Notes: generated by a model not told the origin, from the letters alone. 64,000 nucleotides of DNA from Pseudomonas psychrophila (GCF_001043005.1 NZ_JYKZ01000010.1:110323-174322), one strand, 5' to 3'; positions 27,714 to 37,828 are shown, counted from the stretch's first letter. A program made the numbers and translations.

Positions 27714-29050
27714 TGCGTGGCCTGATCTGCGCTATCTGCTCCGTTAGCACCAGGGAGCTTGATTTCAACATAGGCTTCGTCGCGGATCTGACGCAGCCAG
27801 GATTGAAGCTCTTCGTCGTACTTGCGGTTACGCAAAGCGTTCATTGCCTGTTGCTCGCGTGCCTGGGTGGTGCTGTCAGTGGCGCGACGGCCAAGGACTT
27901 CCAGAACATGCCAGCCGTATTGGCTTTTGAATGGTTTGGACAACACGCCTTGCGGTGTGTCGGCCATGGCTTCACGGAACTCCGGAACCAGCGAGTTAGG
28001 ATCAACCCAGTTCAGATCGCCGCCATTCAGAGCGGAACCCGGGTCTTCAGAGTAATTCTTAGCCAGTTCAGCAAAGTCTTCACCGGCGCTGATGCGCTCG
28101 TAAAGTTTATCCGCCAGCGCCTTGGTGGCCGCTTCGCTACGAATTTCGCTTGGCTTGATCAGGATGTGGCGAACATGTACTTCGTCCACAACCACTGATT
28201 CGCCGCCGCGTTTTGCGTTCAGCTTGAGAATGATGAAGCCGCCAGGCGTACGCACCGGGGGTGTAACGTCACCTACAGGCATCTCGCTGAGCATGCGGTC
28301 AAAAGGAGGTGGCAGTTGAGCCGCTTTACGCCAACCCATGTCGCCGCCTTCAAGTGCCGTGTCGCTGCCGGAGCGGGCGATAGCCATTTGGCCGAAGTCC
28401 GCGCCTTGCTTGAGCTTGTTGTAGACTTCTTCAGCTTGTTTGGCGGCGTTCTGGATGGCATCCGAGCTCGCGCTCTCAGGCGTTGGGATCAGGATGTTGG
28501 CCAGATTGTATTCTTCGGACATCTGCATTTTGCCCAGGTCCGACGCCAGGAAGTTTTTCACTTCCTGATCCGTTACCTGGATGCGCTCAGCCACACGACG
28601 TTGACGCACACGACTGATGATCATCTCGCGACGCACCTGCTCACGGGCATCTTCATAAGACAGACCGTCGCGGGCCAGGGCCTGACGGAACTGTTCGATG
28701 GTCATGTTATTGCGCTGGGCAATGGTGCCGATAGCCTGGTTCAGCTCTTCATCCGTGATACGGATTCCCGAGCGCTCGCCGAGCTGCAATTGCAGGTTTT
28801 CAACGATCAGGCGCTCAAGCACCTGCTGGTCCAGAACGCTGGCAGGCGGTACGCCCTGCCCGCGCTTGGCGATGGTTTGCTGAACTTCGTGGACACGCTG
28901 ATCCAGTTGGCTCTGCATGATCACGTCGTTATCGACAATGGCCACCACTTTATCCAGGGGCTGTACCGCAGCGCTAGCTGCAGTACCCAGGAACAACGCG
29001 CCCAGCATTAGCGGGCGCAGACACTCAGAAAGCTTGATCTTCACGTTCAC
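27710..29050 (-). CDS. surA: Periplasmic chaperone and peptidyl-prolyl isomerase SurA
   Basis: 446 residues. A signal peptide (LRPLMLGALFLGTAASA) is followed by the N-terminal chaperone domain (DKVVAIVDNDVIMQSQL). Two parvulin PPIase domains follow, each with the conserved GGDMGW/GGDLNW type motif (about residues 185-285 and 295-395), then a short C-terminal helix. It escorts outer-membrane beta-barrel proteins such as LptD, its upstream neighbour. Starts are GTG at 29050 (AAGG five bases upstream) or GTG at 29044, which fits homologues better; both lie inside the end of lptD, overlapping by 20-26 bp. Confidence 0.96.
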   Translation of the reverse strand: MNVKIKLSECLRPLMLGALFLGTAASAAVQPLDKVVAIVDNDVIMQSQLDQRVHEVQQTIAKRGQGVPPASVLDQQVLERLIVENLQLQLGERSGIRITDEELNQAIGTIAQRNNMTIEQFRQALARDGLSYEDAREQVRREMIISRVRQRRVAERIQVTDQEVKNFLASDLGKMQMSEEYNLANILIPTPESASSDAIQNAAKQAEEVYNKLKQGADFGQMAIARSGSDTALEGGDMGWRKAAQLPPPFDRMLSEMPVGDVTPPVRTPGGFIILKLNAKRGGESVVVDEVHVRHILIKPSEIRSEAATKALADKLYERISAGEDFAELAKNYSEDPGSALNGGDLNWVDPNSLVPEFREAMADTPQGVLSKPFKSQYGWHVLEVLGRRATDSTTQAREQQAMNALRNRKYDEELQSWLRQIRDEAYVEIKLPGANGADSADQATQ

Positions 29051-31775
29051 GATAACCTTGGATGCCTTTGTCGAGGAAGCTCTCTACTTTGGTGCCAACA
29101 ACGCCACCGAGACCTTTCAGCACAACTTGGAGGAAGAGACCATGGTCGCCCTTCTCGTTAAGAGGGGCTGCTTGGGTGTACTCGTCGTTGGATACCCAAT
29201 AACGGCTGATCAGACGAAGCTTCCAACAGCAATTGTCGTACTCGAAACCACCGAAGGCTTCCAGGGTACGGTTGCGGTTGTAGTCGTACTGCCAGCGGCT
29301 GATGGCATTCCATTGCGGCACGATCGGCCAGATAACCGAGAAGTCGTGCTGCTGGATTTTGTAGTAATCCTTGATGTAACCCGGTTCGCCCTTAGTACCG
29401 AAATCGCCACCGCCGACGGTCCACTTGCCGGTGTACTGGTCATAGCGAACCTGGTCGTTGCGATAGCGATAGCCGATGTTGACGACCTTGTTCGGGTTGT
29501 CTTCAGGTTGGTAGTGCATCATCGCACTGCCAGAACGCGGGCTGCGGGTTTCCGGATCCCAGTTGTAGTCGGCGGTTGCACGCCAGTCGCGGTTGAAGCG
29601 ATAAGCGTATTCCAGCGCATAAGGAGACATGCCGGAGGTTGCGTCTTTGCGGTCGTCTTCAATACCAGGCAACTGAACCTTGCGGTCCTTGAAATAGTAG
29701 GCCTGGCCCACGCTGATACGTTGACGTTCAAAGCCGTTGTCTTCGATCAGGCGGCTGGTAAGGCCCAGCGACAGCTTGTTCTCGTCGCCGACGCGGTCAG
29801 TACCCGTAAAGCGATTGTCACGCCACAGCGAGGAGTAGCTGAAGGTGCTCTCGCTGGTGTCGAAAATCGGGATGTCGTCCTGATTGCGTTCAGGGACATA
29901 CAGATAGAACGCACGCGGCTCCAGGGTCTGGCGGTAGTTGGTGCCGAACCAGTTGGTGTTGCGGTCGAAGTACAGGCCGCTGTCGACGCTGGCGATTGGC
30001 ACGCTGCGGCTGACCGAACTGTCGAATTTATCTCCAGCAGCAAGTTGCCCTTTACCCTTGCCATCCAGATCCAGGTCGTACTGCGTATACATGTACTTGA
30101 GGGACGGCGTGAGGTAGCCATAACTCCAGTTCAGCGGCAGGCTGACACTCGGAGCAAGGTTCATTCGTGTGCCGTTGGCTCGAGCCAGGCCCGTTACGTT
30201 GTTGTCTAGGCGAGGATCTACTGTGCCATCTTCGTTGGTGTAGTTGCCGTTTTCGAGGCTGCGATCGAATCGAACCAGCTCGGTGTTGTAGGCAATGTTC
30301 AGGCCGCCCGGTTGCTGTGGCAGTGCACCATTGAGGGTGAGCTGCGGCAGCATGTTGTAAGGCGTGATCTGAGTAACGGTGGCCAGTTGATAGGCCTGTG
30401 CGTTCAGCCTGGCGGTGTAGCTGTCGCCACGATAGCTGACAGCACCTTGCTGATTCAGGTAGTCACGGCTTTCAACGCCGATCTGATCACTTTCCAGATC
30501 CTGGAAGTAATACGGGTCGCTGATCTTGGTGTAGTCGACTTCGGTCAGTACGCGGGAGTCCAGGCCGCCCTTGTGCTGCCAGTTGAGCATGTAGCGCTTG
30601 TCGGTGTAGTCGGTCTGGCGCTTGCGATCGTCGTTGTCGTCGTTGAGGTACGCGGCACCGAACTGACCTTCGCTGGACTCGGTCAGGTAGCGCAGCTCGC
30701 CTTCCATCAACAAACCGCGTTTGGTCATGTAGCGCGGGTACAACGTGGCATCGTAGTTCGGTGCCAGGTTGAAGTAGTACGGGGTCACGAGCATAAAGCC
30801 GGTGTCGGAGCTGCTGCTGAAAGACGGCGGCAGGAAACCGGACTGGCGGCGATCGTCGATCGGGAAATAAATGTACGGGGTGTAGAACACTGGAATGTCC
30901 TTGACCCGCAGTGTCACGTTGGTCGCCGTACCGAAACCGGTAGCCGGGTTCAACGTGATGTTATTGCCCTTGAGCTGCCAGGCGTTGCTGTTTGGCTCGC
31001 ACGTGGTGTACGTACCGTCCTTGAGTCGGATGATCGAGTCTTCAGCGCGTTTTGCGTACAGTGCACTGCCACGAATGCGCGACTTGTGCAGCACGTATTC
31101 GGCGTTATCGACCTTGGCAGCACCCGTGTCCAGTTGAACATCGGCGTGGTCGCCGACGATCAGGGCGCCGTTGTCACGCAGACGCACCTTGCCATTGAGC
31201 TCGCCACGGCTTTCAGCCTGATACAGGCTGGCTTCGTCGGCTTCGATCTGCATGCTGCCCTGGCGCATGACGACGTCACCGGCCAGCGTCGCGATCTGCT
31301 CTTCCTGCTGATAGCGGGAAGCCTTGGCGCCGATAAAGGTCGGGGAGTCGCTTTTGCTGGTGGGGTCGTTCATGCCCGGACGGATGGGCTCTACGTACGA
31401 ACCGGAGCAGTACGGACCGGTCTCGGCCAGTTGCGCTGCGGTCAGTTTGTCCCGTGGCACCCAGTCGAGATGGCTGTAGTCGTCACTGCGCGCTTTCAGC
31501 GCACGGCCTTTGGCCTCGGTCACCAGCGGGGCCTGTTTGACCTGCTCGCTGGTTTCACCGCTGGCACCGACAGCCCCGTCGGCATGCGCCGGACGCGGTG
31601 GCAGTTGCGCCACGCTGGTTTTTGGTGCGCAATCCCAGCCACCCGTAGCCGACACGGAACAGTCATACTGCTCCTCAGCAAAAGCGAACGGCGTGGCTAG
31701 AGGTTGCATGGCCAGCAAACTGCCGGTTACCAGCAACGGAAATTTTTTACGAAACGCGGGGGATTTCAATGCCAT
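29025..31775 (-). CDS. lptD: LPS-assembly protein LptD
   Basis: 916 residues. The outer-membrane translocon that inserts lipopolysaccharide with the lipoprotein LptE. A signal peptide ends near AFAEEQYDC. An N-terminal extension is followed by the OstA/LptA-like beta-jellyroll (QIEADEASLYQAESRGELNGKV in two parts) and then a long beta-barrel. Cysteines occur at the N terminus (YDC, DC) and near the C terminus (DNCCWKL), consistent with the disulfides that mature LptD needs. First gene of the lptD-surA-pdxA-rsmA-apaG-apaH unit, divergent from amgK across 131 bp. Confidence 0.98.
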   Translation of the reverse strand: MALKSPAFRKKFPLLVTGSLLAMQPLATPFAFAEEQYDCSVSATGGWDCAPKTSVAQLPPRPAHADGAVGASGETSEQVKQAPLVTEAKGRALKARSDDYSHLDWVPRDKLTAAQLAETGPYCSGSYVEPIRPGMNDPTSKSDSPTFIGAKASRYQQEEQIATLAGDVVMRQGSMQIEADEASLYQAESRGELNGKVRLRDNGALIVGDHADVQLDTGAAKVDNAEYVLHKSRIRGSALYAKRAEDSIIRLKDGTYTTCEPNSNAWQLKGNNITLNPATGFGTATNVTLRVKDIPVFYTPYIYFPIDDRRQSGFLPPSFSSSSDTGFMLVTPYYFNLAPNYDATLYPRYMTKRGLLMEGELRYLTESSEGQFGAAYLNDDNDDRKRQTDYTDKRYMLNWQHKGGLDSRVLTEVDYTKISDPYYFQDLESDQIGVESRDYLNQQGAVSYRGDSYTARLNAQAYQLATVTQITPYNMLPQLTLNGALPQQPGGLNIAYNTELVRFDRSLENGNYTNEDGTVDPRLDNNVTGLARANGTRMNLAPSVSLPLNWSYGYLTPSLKYMYTQYDLDLDGKGKGQLAAGDKFDSSVSRSVPIASVDSGLYFDRNTNWFGTNYRQTLEPRAFYLYVPERNQDDIPIFDTSESTFSYSSLWRDNRFTGTDRVGDENKLSLGLTSRLIEDNGFERQRISVGQAYYFKDRKVQLPGIEDDRKDATSGMSPYALEYAYRFNRDWRATADYNWDPETRSPRSGSAMMHYQPEDNPNKVVNIGYRYRNDQVRYDQYTGKWTVGGGDFGTKGEPGYIKDYYKIQQHDFSVIWPIVPQWNAISRWQYDYNRNRTLEAFGGFEYDNCCWKLRLISRYWVSNDEYTQAAPLNEKGDHGLFLQVVLKGLGGVVGTKVESFLDKGIQGYREREDQAF

Positions 31776-31906
31776 CTTATTAGTCCGGGCTTCCTGCGTG
31801 CCATCAGCCCGCGGTGGGGGACCGCACGCCTATCGATGGTCTGGAAAAGATTCTGGATAATAAAGCATGACCCGCTTGACGGCTAGCACCGTCGGAGACC
31901 CTTGTA

Positions 31907-32932
31907 ATGCCTGACCAAGATGTACGCTTGCAACACCTGAAAGTTTGGCTGGATGAGCAGTTGGCAACCTTGTTCGCGAATGAGGGTTGGGGTCCTGTGC
32001 CCCCGGCCACGTTGACTGCTGCCAGTAGCGATGCGAGTTTCAGACGCTATTTTCGCTGGGAAGGCGAGGGTCGCAGTTTTGTCGTCATGGATGCGCCGCC
32101 GCCCCAGGAAAACTGCAAACCTTTCGTCGATATTGCCGATTTCTTGCGCACCTGCCAGATAAACGTGCCGAAAGTTCATGCTCAGGACCTCGATCGCGGC
32201 TTTCTTTTACTCAACGATCTGGGCAACAAAACCTTTCTCGACGTGATTAACAGCGCCAACGCCGATGAGTTGTTCAAGGACGCGATCGAAGCCCTGCTGG
32301 CCTTTCAGCAGTTGCCGATGGTCGAGCCTTTGCCCAGCTATGACGTGGCTTTGTTGCGCCGCGAGCTTGAGTTGTTCCCCGAGTGGTACGTACGGGCTCA
32401 CCTGGGTGTTGACTTCAATGAACAGCAACTGTCTGCCTGGCAACGGATCAGCACACTGCTGATCGACAGTGCGCTGGCACAGCCCAAAGTGCTGGTACAC
32501 CGCGACTTTATGCCGCGCAACCTGATGCTCAGTATTCCCAATCCTGGCGTGCTGGATTTTCAGGACGCCGTGTATGGCCCGGTGACGTATGACATCACCT
32601 GCCTGTTCAAGGACGCCTTTCTAAGCTGGCCCGAAGAGCGGGTGCGTGCCTGGTTGCAGGACTACTGGAAGCTGGCACTGCCCTTGGGTATCCCGGTGCA
32701 ATCGAACTTTGAGGAGTTCCTGCGCGCCAGCGACCTGATGGGTGTGCAACGGCATTTGAAAGTGATCGGCATTTTTGCCCGCATTTGCCACCGTGATGGC
32801 AAGCCGCGTTACCTGGCCGATGTGCCGCGCTTCTTCTCTTATATAGAAGGGGTTTTGGCGCGGCGTCCTGAGTTGGCAGAGTTGGGTGAGCTGTTCGCCA
32901 GCCTTGGTCTCGTCAGTGAGGCTGATGCATGA
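31907..32932 (+). CDS. amgK: N-acetylmuramate/N-acetylglucosamine kinase AmgK
   Basis: 341 residues, aminoglycoside phosphotransferase fold. The catalytic loop is VHRDFMPRNLM (Brenner motif with Asp and Asn) and the metal-binding motif is VLDFQDAVYGP. It phosphorylates MurNAc or GlcNAc at the anomeric carbon in the recycling route of Pseudomonas that bypasses de novo UDP-MurNAc synthesis and contributes to intrinsic fosfomycin resistance. Its stop overlaps the murU start, so the two enzymes are co-translated. Confidence 0.96.
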   Translation: MPDQDVRLQHLKVWLDEQLATLFANEGWGPVPPATLTAASSDASFRRYFRWEGEGRSFVVMDAPPPQENCKPFVDIADFLRTCQINVPKVHAQDLDRGFLLLNDLGNKTFLDVINSANADELFKDAIEALLAFQQLPMVEPLPSYDVALLRRELELFPEWYVRAHLGVDFNEQQLSAWQRISTLLIDSALAQPKVLVHRDFMPRNLMLSIPNPGVLDFQDAVYGPVTYDITCLFKDAFLSWPEERVRAWLQDYWKLALPLGIPVQSNFEEFLRASDLMGVQRHLKVIGIFARICHRDGKPRYLADVPRFFSYIEGVLARRPELAELGELFASLGLVSEADA

Positions 32933-33600
32933 AGGCGATGATTCTGGCTGCCGGCAAGGGCGAGCGCTTGCGGCCATTGACCTTGCACACGCCTAAACCA
33001 TTGATTTGCGCTGGCGGTGTGCCACTGATCGAGTACCACTTGCGGGCATTGGCGGCCGCGGGCTTTACCGAGATCGTGATCAATCACGCCTGGCTGGGCC
33101 AGCAGATTGAAGATCACCTGGGCGACGGTTCGCGTTTTGGTGTCAGCATCCATTACTCCCCGGAGGGCGAGCCGCTTGAAACCGGTGGCGGGATCTTCAA
33201 GGCGTTGCCGTTGTTGGGGGATGAACCTTTTGCGGTGGTAAACGGCGATATCTGGACCGATTACGACTTTGGCGCCTTGCGTCAACCGCTGACGGGGCTG
33301 GCCCACCTGGTATTGGTGGATAACCCGGCGCATCACACTACGGGAGATTTCTGCCTGATCGGCAAGCAGGTTGAAGATGGGGTGTCGGGTGGCGATACGC
33401 TGACCTACAGCGGTATTGCAGTGCTCCACCCTGTGCTGTTTAAAGAATGCGCTGCGGGTGCATTCAAGCTGGCACCGCTACTGCGCAAGGCAATGGCCGC
33501 AGGGCAAGTGACGGGTGAGCGTTTACTCGGGCATTGGGTCGATGTGGGCACGCATGAGCGCTTGGCCGAGGTCGAGTCGCTGATTGAGGGCGCTCGCTAA
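32929..33600 (+). CDS. murU: N-acetylmuramate alpha-1-phosphate uridylyltransferase MurU
   Basis: 223 residues. The nucleotidyltransferase signature MILAAGKGERLRPLTLHTPK is at the N terminus, with LETGGGIFKAL and VVNGDIWTDYDF, the metal-binding Asp, further on. It makes UDP-MurNAc from the AmgK product. One base separates its stop from the next start. Confidence 0.96.
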   Translation: MKAMILAAGKGERLRPLTLHTPKPLICAGGVPLIEYHLRALAAAGFTEIVINHAWLGQQIEDHLGDGSRFGVSIHYSPEGEPLETGGGIFKALPLLGDEPFAVVNGDIWTDYDFGALRQPLTGLAHLVLVDNPAHHTTGDFCLIGKQVEDGVSGGDTLTYSGIAVLHPVLFKECAAGAFKLAPLLRKAMAAGQVTGERLLGHWVDVGTHERLAEVESLIEGAR

Positions 33601-33601
33601 C

Positions 33602-34366
33602 ATGCTATGGCCAGGGACTCTTGTTGGAGCCGGAGCGGGTTTTTTTATTGCCAGCATTCCGGGGGCCATGCTCGGTGCTTTATTAGGGCAAGCGCTGGAC
33701 CGGCGCTTGCAACTGCACAGTTGGGCACACCTGCTTGAGCGCCTTGGCGCCCGGCCGGTGTTGCGCAACGATGAGCTGTTGTTTTTGCTGCTCGGTCGGC
33801 TGGCAAAAAGCGGTGGGCGAGTGGTGGACAAACATATCGAGCAGGCGCGGCTTGAAATGCGTCAGCTCGACATGGAGCCCGCAGCGCAGAAGCGTGCCAT
33901 TGCCGCGTTCAATCGCGGCAAGTCCGGCAATGATTCGCTGCGTGGCTACCTGCGGCGTCTTAAAGCTCAGCCCCATGCGGCAGAAGGTGTGTTGCGGGCC
34001 TGCTGGCGGATGATACTGGCTGATGGCCGTGTTGCGCCCCAGGAACGAGAGTTGATTGCACTCTGGGGGGGCTGGCTGGGCTGGACACGGCAGCGGGTTC
34101 TGGCACTGGGGGGCGAATATGACGTCCATAAAAAACCGCTGGCGACTCGCGGCGGTACTTATCAGCAATCATTGAATTTGCTGGGGGTGACGGCCACCAG
34201 TGATCCTGAGCAGATCAAGCGCGCCTATCGACGGCTGCTCAGCCGTCATCATCCTGACAAGGTTGCTGGCACAGGTGCCAGTGCAGTTCAGGTGCGAGAG
34301 GCCACGGAAAAAACCCGTGAGCTGCATCAGGCCTACGCTTTTATTCGTGAACAGCGCGGGTTTTAG
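33602..34366 (+). CDS. djlA: DjlA-like J-domain protein with TerB region
   Basis: 254 residues from the ATG at 33602. An N-terminal hydrophobic segment (GTLVGAGAGFFIASIPGAMLG) anchors it in the inner membrane. The middle is TerB-like (RMILADGRVAPQERELI). The C-terminal J domain has the invariant HPD (RRLLSRHHPDKVAG), so it should stimulate DnaK ATPase. Third gene of the amgK-murU unit, an arrangement conserved in Pseudomonas. Start chosen over a longer frame from 33584 that overlaps murU. Confidence 0.92.
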   Translation: MLWPGTLVGAGAGFFIASIPGAMLGALLGQALDRRLQLHSWAHLLERLGARPVLRNDELLFLLLGRLAKSGGRVVDKHIEQARLEMRQLDMEPAAQKRAIAAFNRGKSGNDSLRGYLRRLKAQPHAAEGVLRACWRMILADGRVAPQERELIALWGGWLGWTRQRVLALGGEYDVHKKPLATRGGTYQQSLNLLGVTATSDPEQIKRAYRRLLSRHHPDKVAGTGASAVQVREATEKTRELHQAYAFIREQRGF

Positions 34367-34372
34367 CGCCGT

Positions 34373-35350
34373 TCACTTATCCACAGGCTGCGGGCTGAGC
34401 CAGCCGCGAACTCGACGAAACAGTTGCTCCTGTTCGCCATCCCGGTTTCCTGGGGTGGCGAACAATCCCACTTGCTTGAAATTCGACCCGTTGGCGCGCT
34501 TGCTTGCCTGCACCCTTTGCAAGGCGGCTTCGCGGGCGAGTGGTTGGTCTTTATAGAAGATATCCAGCAGTGCCACGTTGAGGCCAGCTGTCAGTTGACT
34601 CAACTCTGACGTGGCCTGAACGGGGTTGCGAGCAGAAATCATGATCAGTTTCTGGATCTGGGCCGGATGCTTTGCGCTGATATAACGCGATGCCCAGTAG
34701 GCGCCCGTGCCATGGCCGAGCAAGACAATACTGCGCATGTTGTGTTGCTGGGCATAGGAAATAGCTGCGTCGATGCGAGCAAAGATGCGTTCGGCATCAG
34801 CTTCGTTCAAAGCATCTACGGTTTGAGCGGTCTCGGGCTCCGCATTTTCGGTGCCAGCACTGGCCGCCTGCTCGATGGGTTTGGCTGTGGTGCTGGCTGC
34901 TTTGCTGCTACTGTCTGTCGTTAATGACGTAGGAGTTTTTTCTGCTTCGACTTCTCGCGCCTGACTGGCTTCGCTTTGCATGTCCGGCAAGCTCAGACTC
35001 AAACTGGCCCAGTCGGCGTTCGGCAGCTTATTGCGCAGAGGGCCTACCACCAGCGGCCAGTCGGCGGTTTCGCCGGCCCCGGGGATGATGATTACCGCAC
35101 CTTTGGGGGCGTTGCTATTGGCAGGTTTCCAGAGGGTAAGAAAACTGTCGCCCGGCGCTTGAAGCTGTTGCTGTTCGTGCTGCGGAACTTGTCGCTCAAG
35201 AGCGGCGGCGTCTTCCTGGCTGCGCTCGGGCAGCGGCTCACGCACGGCAGGTTTGGGCTGGGCCTCGGTTTCGGTTGCAAGCGCAGGCGAGGCGAGTGGC
35301 AACAACAGCGACAAGCACAAGGCCGGCAATGCCAGACGATAAGAAAACAT
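34373..35350 (-). CDS. DUF3530 alpha/beta-hydrolase-like protein
   Basis: 325 residues with a signal peptide (LALPALCLSLLLPLASPALA). A low-complexity region at about residues 125-170 is rich in Ala, Glu, Thr and Ser. The alpha/beta hydrolase core is visible (GAVIIIPGAGETADW, then SIVLLGHGTGAYWASRYI). At the nucleophile elbow, where a GxSxG would be expected, the sequence is GHGTG, with no serine. So it is probably not a classical serine hydrolase. It is convergent with djlA, six bases away. Function unknown. Confidence 0.8.
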   Translation of the reverse strand: MFSYRLALPALCLSLLLPLASPALATETEAQPKPAVREPLPERSQEDAAALERQVPQHEQQQLQAPGDSFLTLWKPANSNAPKGAVIIIPGAGETADWPLVVGPLRNKLPNADWASLSLSLPDMQSEASQAREVEAEKTPTSLTTDSSSKAASTTAKPIEQAASAGTENAEPETAQTVDALNEADAERIFARIDAAISYAQQHNMRSIVLLGHGTGAYWASRYISAKHPAQIQKLIMISARNPVQATSELSQLTAGLNVALLDIFYKDQPLAREAALQRVQASKRANGSNFKQVGLFATPGNRDGEQEQLFRRVRGWLSPQPVDK

Positions 35351-35424
35351 CAGTTATTCCAGGCCAGAAGTAGTCCCGGCAGCGTAATGGGTTGATCAGT
35401 ATTTGTCAGGGTGTGGGCGTTTAG

Positions 35425-37815
35425 ATGAGACGTTTTTGCTATCTGTGGGTTATCGGCTGGTTATGGCTGCCCTTAATGGGCAATGCGGCGTCTGTGCCTG
35501 CGGCCCAACTGTCGGCGGATCAACGCGAGTGGCTGGCCCAGCACAAGGAACTTCGGGTGGGACTGGTCTTGCAGGCGCCCTATGCCAAGTTTGATCAGCG
35601 GTTGCAGCAGCTTTCGGGAGCCAACGTCGAGCTGATGAAGTGGCTGGCTCAGGCGCTGGATGTCGAACTGATATGGCGCAACTATCAGGACCTGGCACAA
35701 CTTGAACAAGCTGCCCGTGCCGGAGAAATCGATCTAGTGCCCGGGTTGACCCAAACCCCCGCGGGTTTGCGGTTGTGGCAGTTTTCCGATCCTTACATGC
35801 GTGTGCCCCAGTTATTGGTGGGCACGCGCAATGGCACCGGTTCGGTGGATCTGGAGAGAGTCGACAGCCAGACCCGGGTCGCGGTGCGCATGCCCAGTGC
35901 CACGGCCGATTTTTTGCGCAGCAGTTACCCCGGCCTCAACTTGCAAGGTGTGCCTCTGGAGCGCCAGGCCCTGCAACTGTTGCTCAGTCAGCAAGCGACT
36001 TATGCCGTCATCGATGAGGCACAGCTCAGTCGTTTGTCTGTCGAACCGGAGTTCGCAGAGCTGGCCGTGGTGGGTGATGTAGGTTTGCCGCAGTTGTTGC
36101 GGGTGGCGACGCGCCGCGACTGGCCGCAGTTGGCCGGCATCGTTGAGCGCGGGTTGCATGCGATCCCGGCGCGGGACATGGAGCAACTGCACAGCCGCTG
36201 GCTGCAGCCCAAGTATCCGCATCTTGGGCCATCGCCCGGCTTTTGGCAGAACCTGAGCCTGCTGATGGGTGCGCTGTTACTGGCCAGCATGGCGATTGTG
36301 GTGTGGCAGCGTCGTCAGCAAACAGGACTGGAGCGCGCTTTACTCAGCGCACGTGAAGACATCGTCTTGCGTACGGCCAGCGCCCAGGCGCTACGCTTGA
36401 GCCAGTTCTCGATCGACCAAAGCCCGGTGGGTATTTTATGGGTCAACTGGGACAGTCACGTGCGCTATGCCAATCGGGCGGCGGAAGTCATGCTCGGCTA
36501 CCAGCCGGGGGCTGTGCTGGATCGACCGTTAAGCGATTTTGAACCGGGCCTGAACATGGACCGCTGGCTGAATATGTGGCGGCGCGCGCGAAATCGAAAA
36601 GAGGGCGTGCACCGCAGTGAAACCCTCTGCGTTCGCGCCGATGGCAGTGAGTTTCCCGCCGATGTGACCTTGAGTTTTCTGCGTTTTCAGACGGCAGAAT
36701 ATTTGGTGGTATACCTCAATGACATCACTGAGCGGCACCGGGTGCAGGCCGCCTTGCAAGAAAGCGATGCGCGCTTACAGGGGATTGCCGCCAACGTCCC
36801 GGGGCTTGTCTTTCGTCTGGAACGCTCGTTGCTGACGGGCGAGTTGGACTTCCCCTACATCAGTGAAGGCAGCGAAAGCCTGGCCGGTTTTTCCCCGGCT
36901 ACGCTGCGCCTGCGCGAGGTAGGGCTGCGCAGCCTAGTGCATCCTGATGACAGGGCTGATTACCATCGTGTGCAGGATCTGGCGTTGGACAGTGACAGTG
37001 ACTGGTCATGGCAAGGTCGGATTTTGACCCGCCAAGGCGAGCAGCGCTGGGCCGAGATCAAAGCGATTACCCGTCGTCTGGATGATGGCACCGTAGTGTG
37101 GGACGGTATTGTCTGGGATATCAGCGAGAGCAAACGTATTGAACTCGAGCTGGACAGCTCCCGTGGGCAGTTGCGCGAATTGTCTGCGCACCTTGAAAGC
37201 GTGCGCGAAGAAGAGAAGGCGCGCATCGCCCGTGAAGTTCATGATGAGTTGGGGCAGATGTTGACGGTGCTCAAGTTGGAAACCTCGATGTGCGAGCTGG
37301 CGTATGCGCAGCTGGACCCAGGGTTGAATGAGCGGCTCAACAGCATGAAAAAGTTGATTGCCCAGCTCTTCCAGTTAGTGCGCGACGTGGCTACGTCACT
37401 GCGTCCGCCGATTCTGGATGCGGGTATCAGCTCGGCCATCGAGTGGCAGGCCAGACGCTTTGAAGCGCGTACGCACATCCCGTGTCTGGTTCAGGTGCCG
37501 GAGCACTTGCCGCCGCTTGGTGCGGCCAAGGAAGTGGGCTTGTTCCGCATCTTGCAAGAGGCTCTGACCAATGTGATGCGCCATGCCCATGCGCACACGG
37601 TTGAGTTGACCTTGAGTGTGGAGGGCAAGGATCTGTGCCTGAGTATCAGCGATGATGGGCAAGGCTTTGTGCCTGCGACTGGCAGGCCGACTTCCTTCGG
37701 CGTTGTGGGGATGCGAGAGCGGGTCTTGATGTTGGGTGGAACCTTGTTTTTGCACAGTGTTCCGGGGGAGGGAACGACCCTGATTGTACGCGTGCCCTTG
37801 GTTGATAAAAGTTGA
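35425..37815 (+). CDS. Hybrid-sensor histidine kinase of NarL class with periplasmic SBP3 domain
   Basis: 796 residues. A signal peptide (CYLWVIGWLWLPLMGNA) is followed by a periplasmic solute-binding family 3 domain (about 30-260) and a membrane helix (LSLLMGALLLASMAIVVW, about 275-293). Two PAS/PAC modules come next (about 325-570), then a HisKA_3 dimerisation domain with RIAREVHDELGQM (phosphoacceptor His606). The HATPase has LQEALTNVMRHAHAH and ISDDGQGF. There is no receiver domain. The partner response regulator follows directly. The sensor fold suggests an amino acid or polyamine ligand, and a polyamine-type ABC transporter lies downstream; that link is inference. Confidence 0.9.
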   Translation: MRRFCYLWVIGWLWLPLMGNAASVPAAQLSADQREWLAQHKELRVGLVLQAPYAKFDQRLQQLSGANVELMKWLAQALDVELIWRNYQDLAQLEQAARAGEIDLVPGLTQTPAGLRLWQFSDPYMRVPQLLVGTRNGTGSVDLERVDSQTRVAVRMPSATADFLRSSYPGLNLQGVPLERQALQLLLSQQATYAVIDEAQLSRLSVEPEFAELAVVGDVGLPQLLRVATRRDWPQLAGIVERGLHAIPARDMEQLHSRWLQPKYPHLGPSPGFWQNLSLLMGALLLASMAIVVWQRRQQTGLERALLSAREDIVLRTASAQALRLSQFSIDQSPVGILWVNWDSHVRYANRAAEVMLGYQPGAVLDRPLSDFEPGLNMDRWLNMWRRARNRKEGVHRSETLCVRADGSEFPADVTLSFLRFQTAEYLVVYLNDITERHRVQAALQESDARLQGIAANVPGLVFRLERSLLTGELDFPYISEGSESLAGFSPATLRLREVGLRSLVHPDDRADYHRVQDLALDSDSDWSWQGRILTRQGEQRWAEIKAITRRLDDGTVVWDGIVWDISESKRIELELDSSRGQLRELSAHLESVREEEKARIAREVHDELGQMLTVLKLETSMCELAYAQLDPGLNERLNSMKKLIAQLFQLVRDVATSLRPPILDAGISSAIEWQARRFEARTHIPCLVQVPEHLPPLGAAKEVGLFRILQEALTNVMRHAHAHTVELTLSVEGKDLCLSISDDGQGFVPATGRPTSFGVVGMRERVLMLGGTLFLHSVPGEGTTLIVRVPLVDKS

Positions 37816-37828
37816 TGAGGAAATGCTC

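Noticed and set aside
28917..31700. Long plus-strand open frames opposite lptD and surA
   Set aside because: Antisense shadows of high-GC3 genes; no start sites and no recognisable domains.
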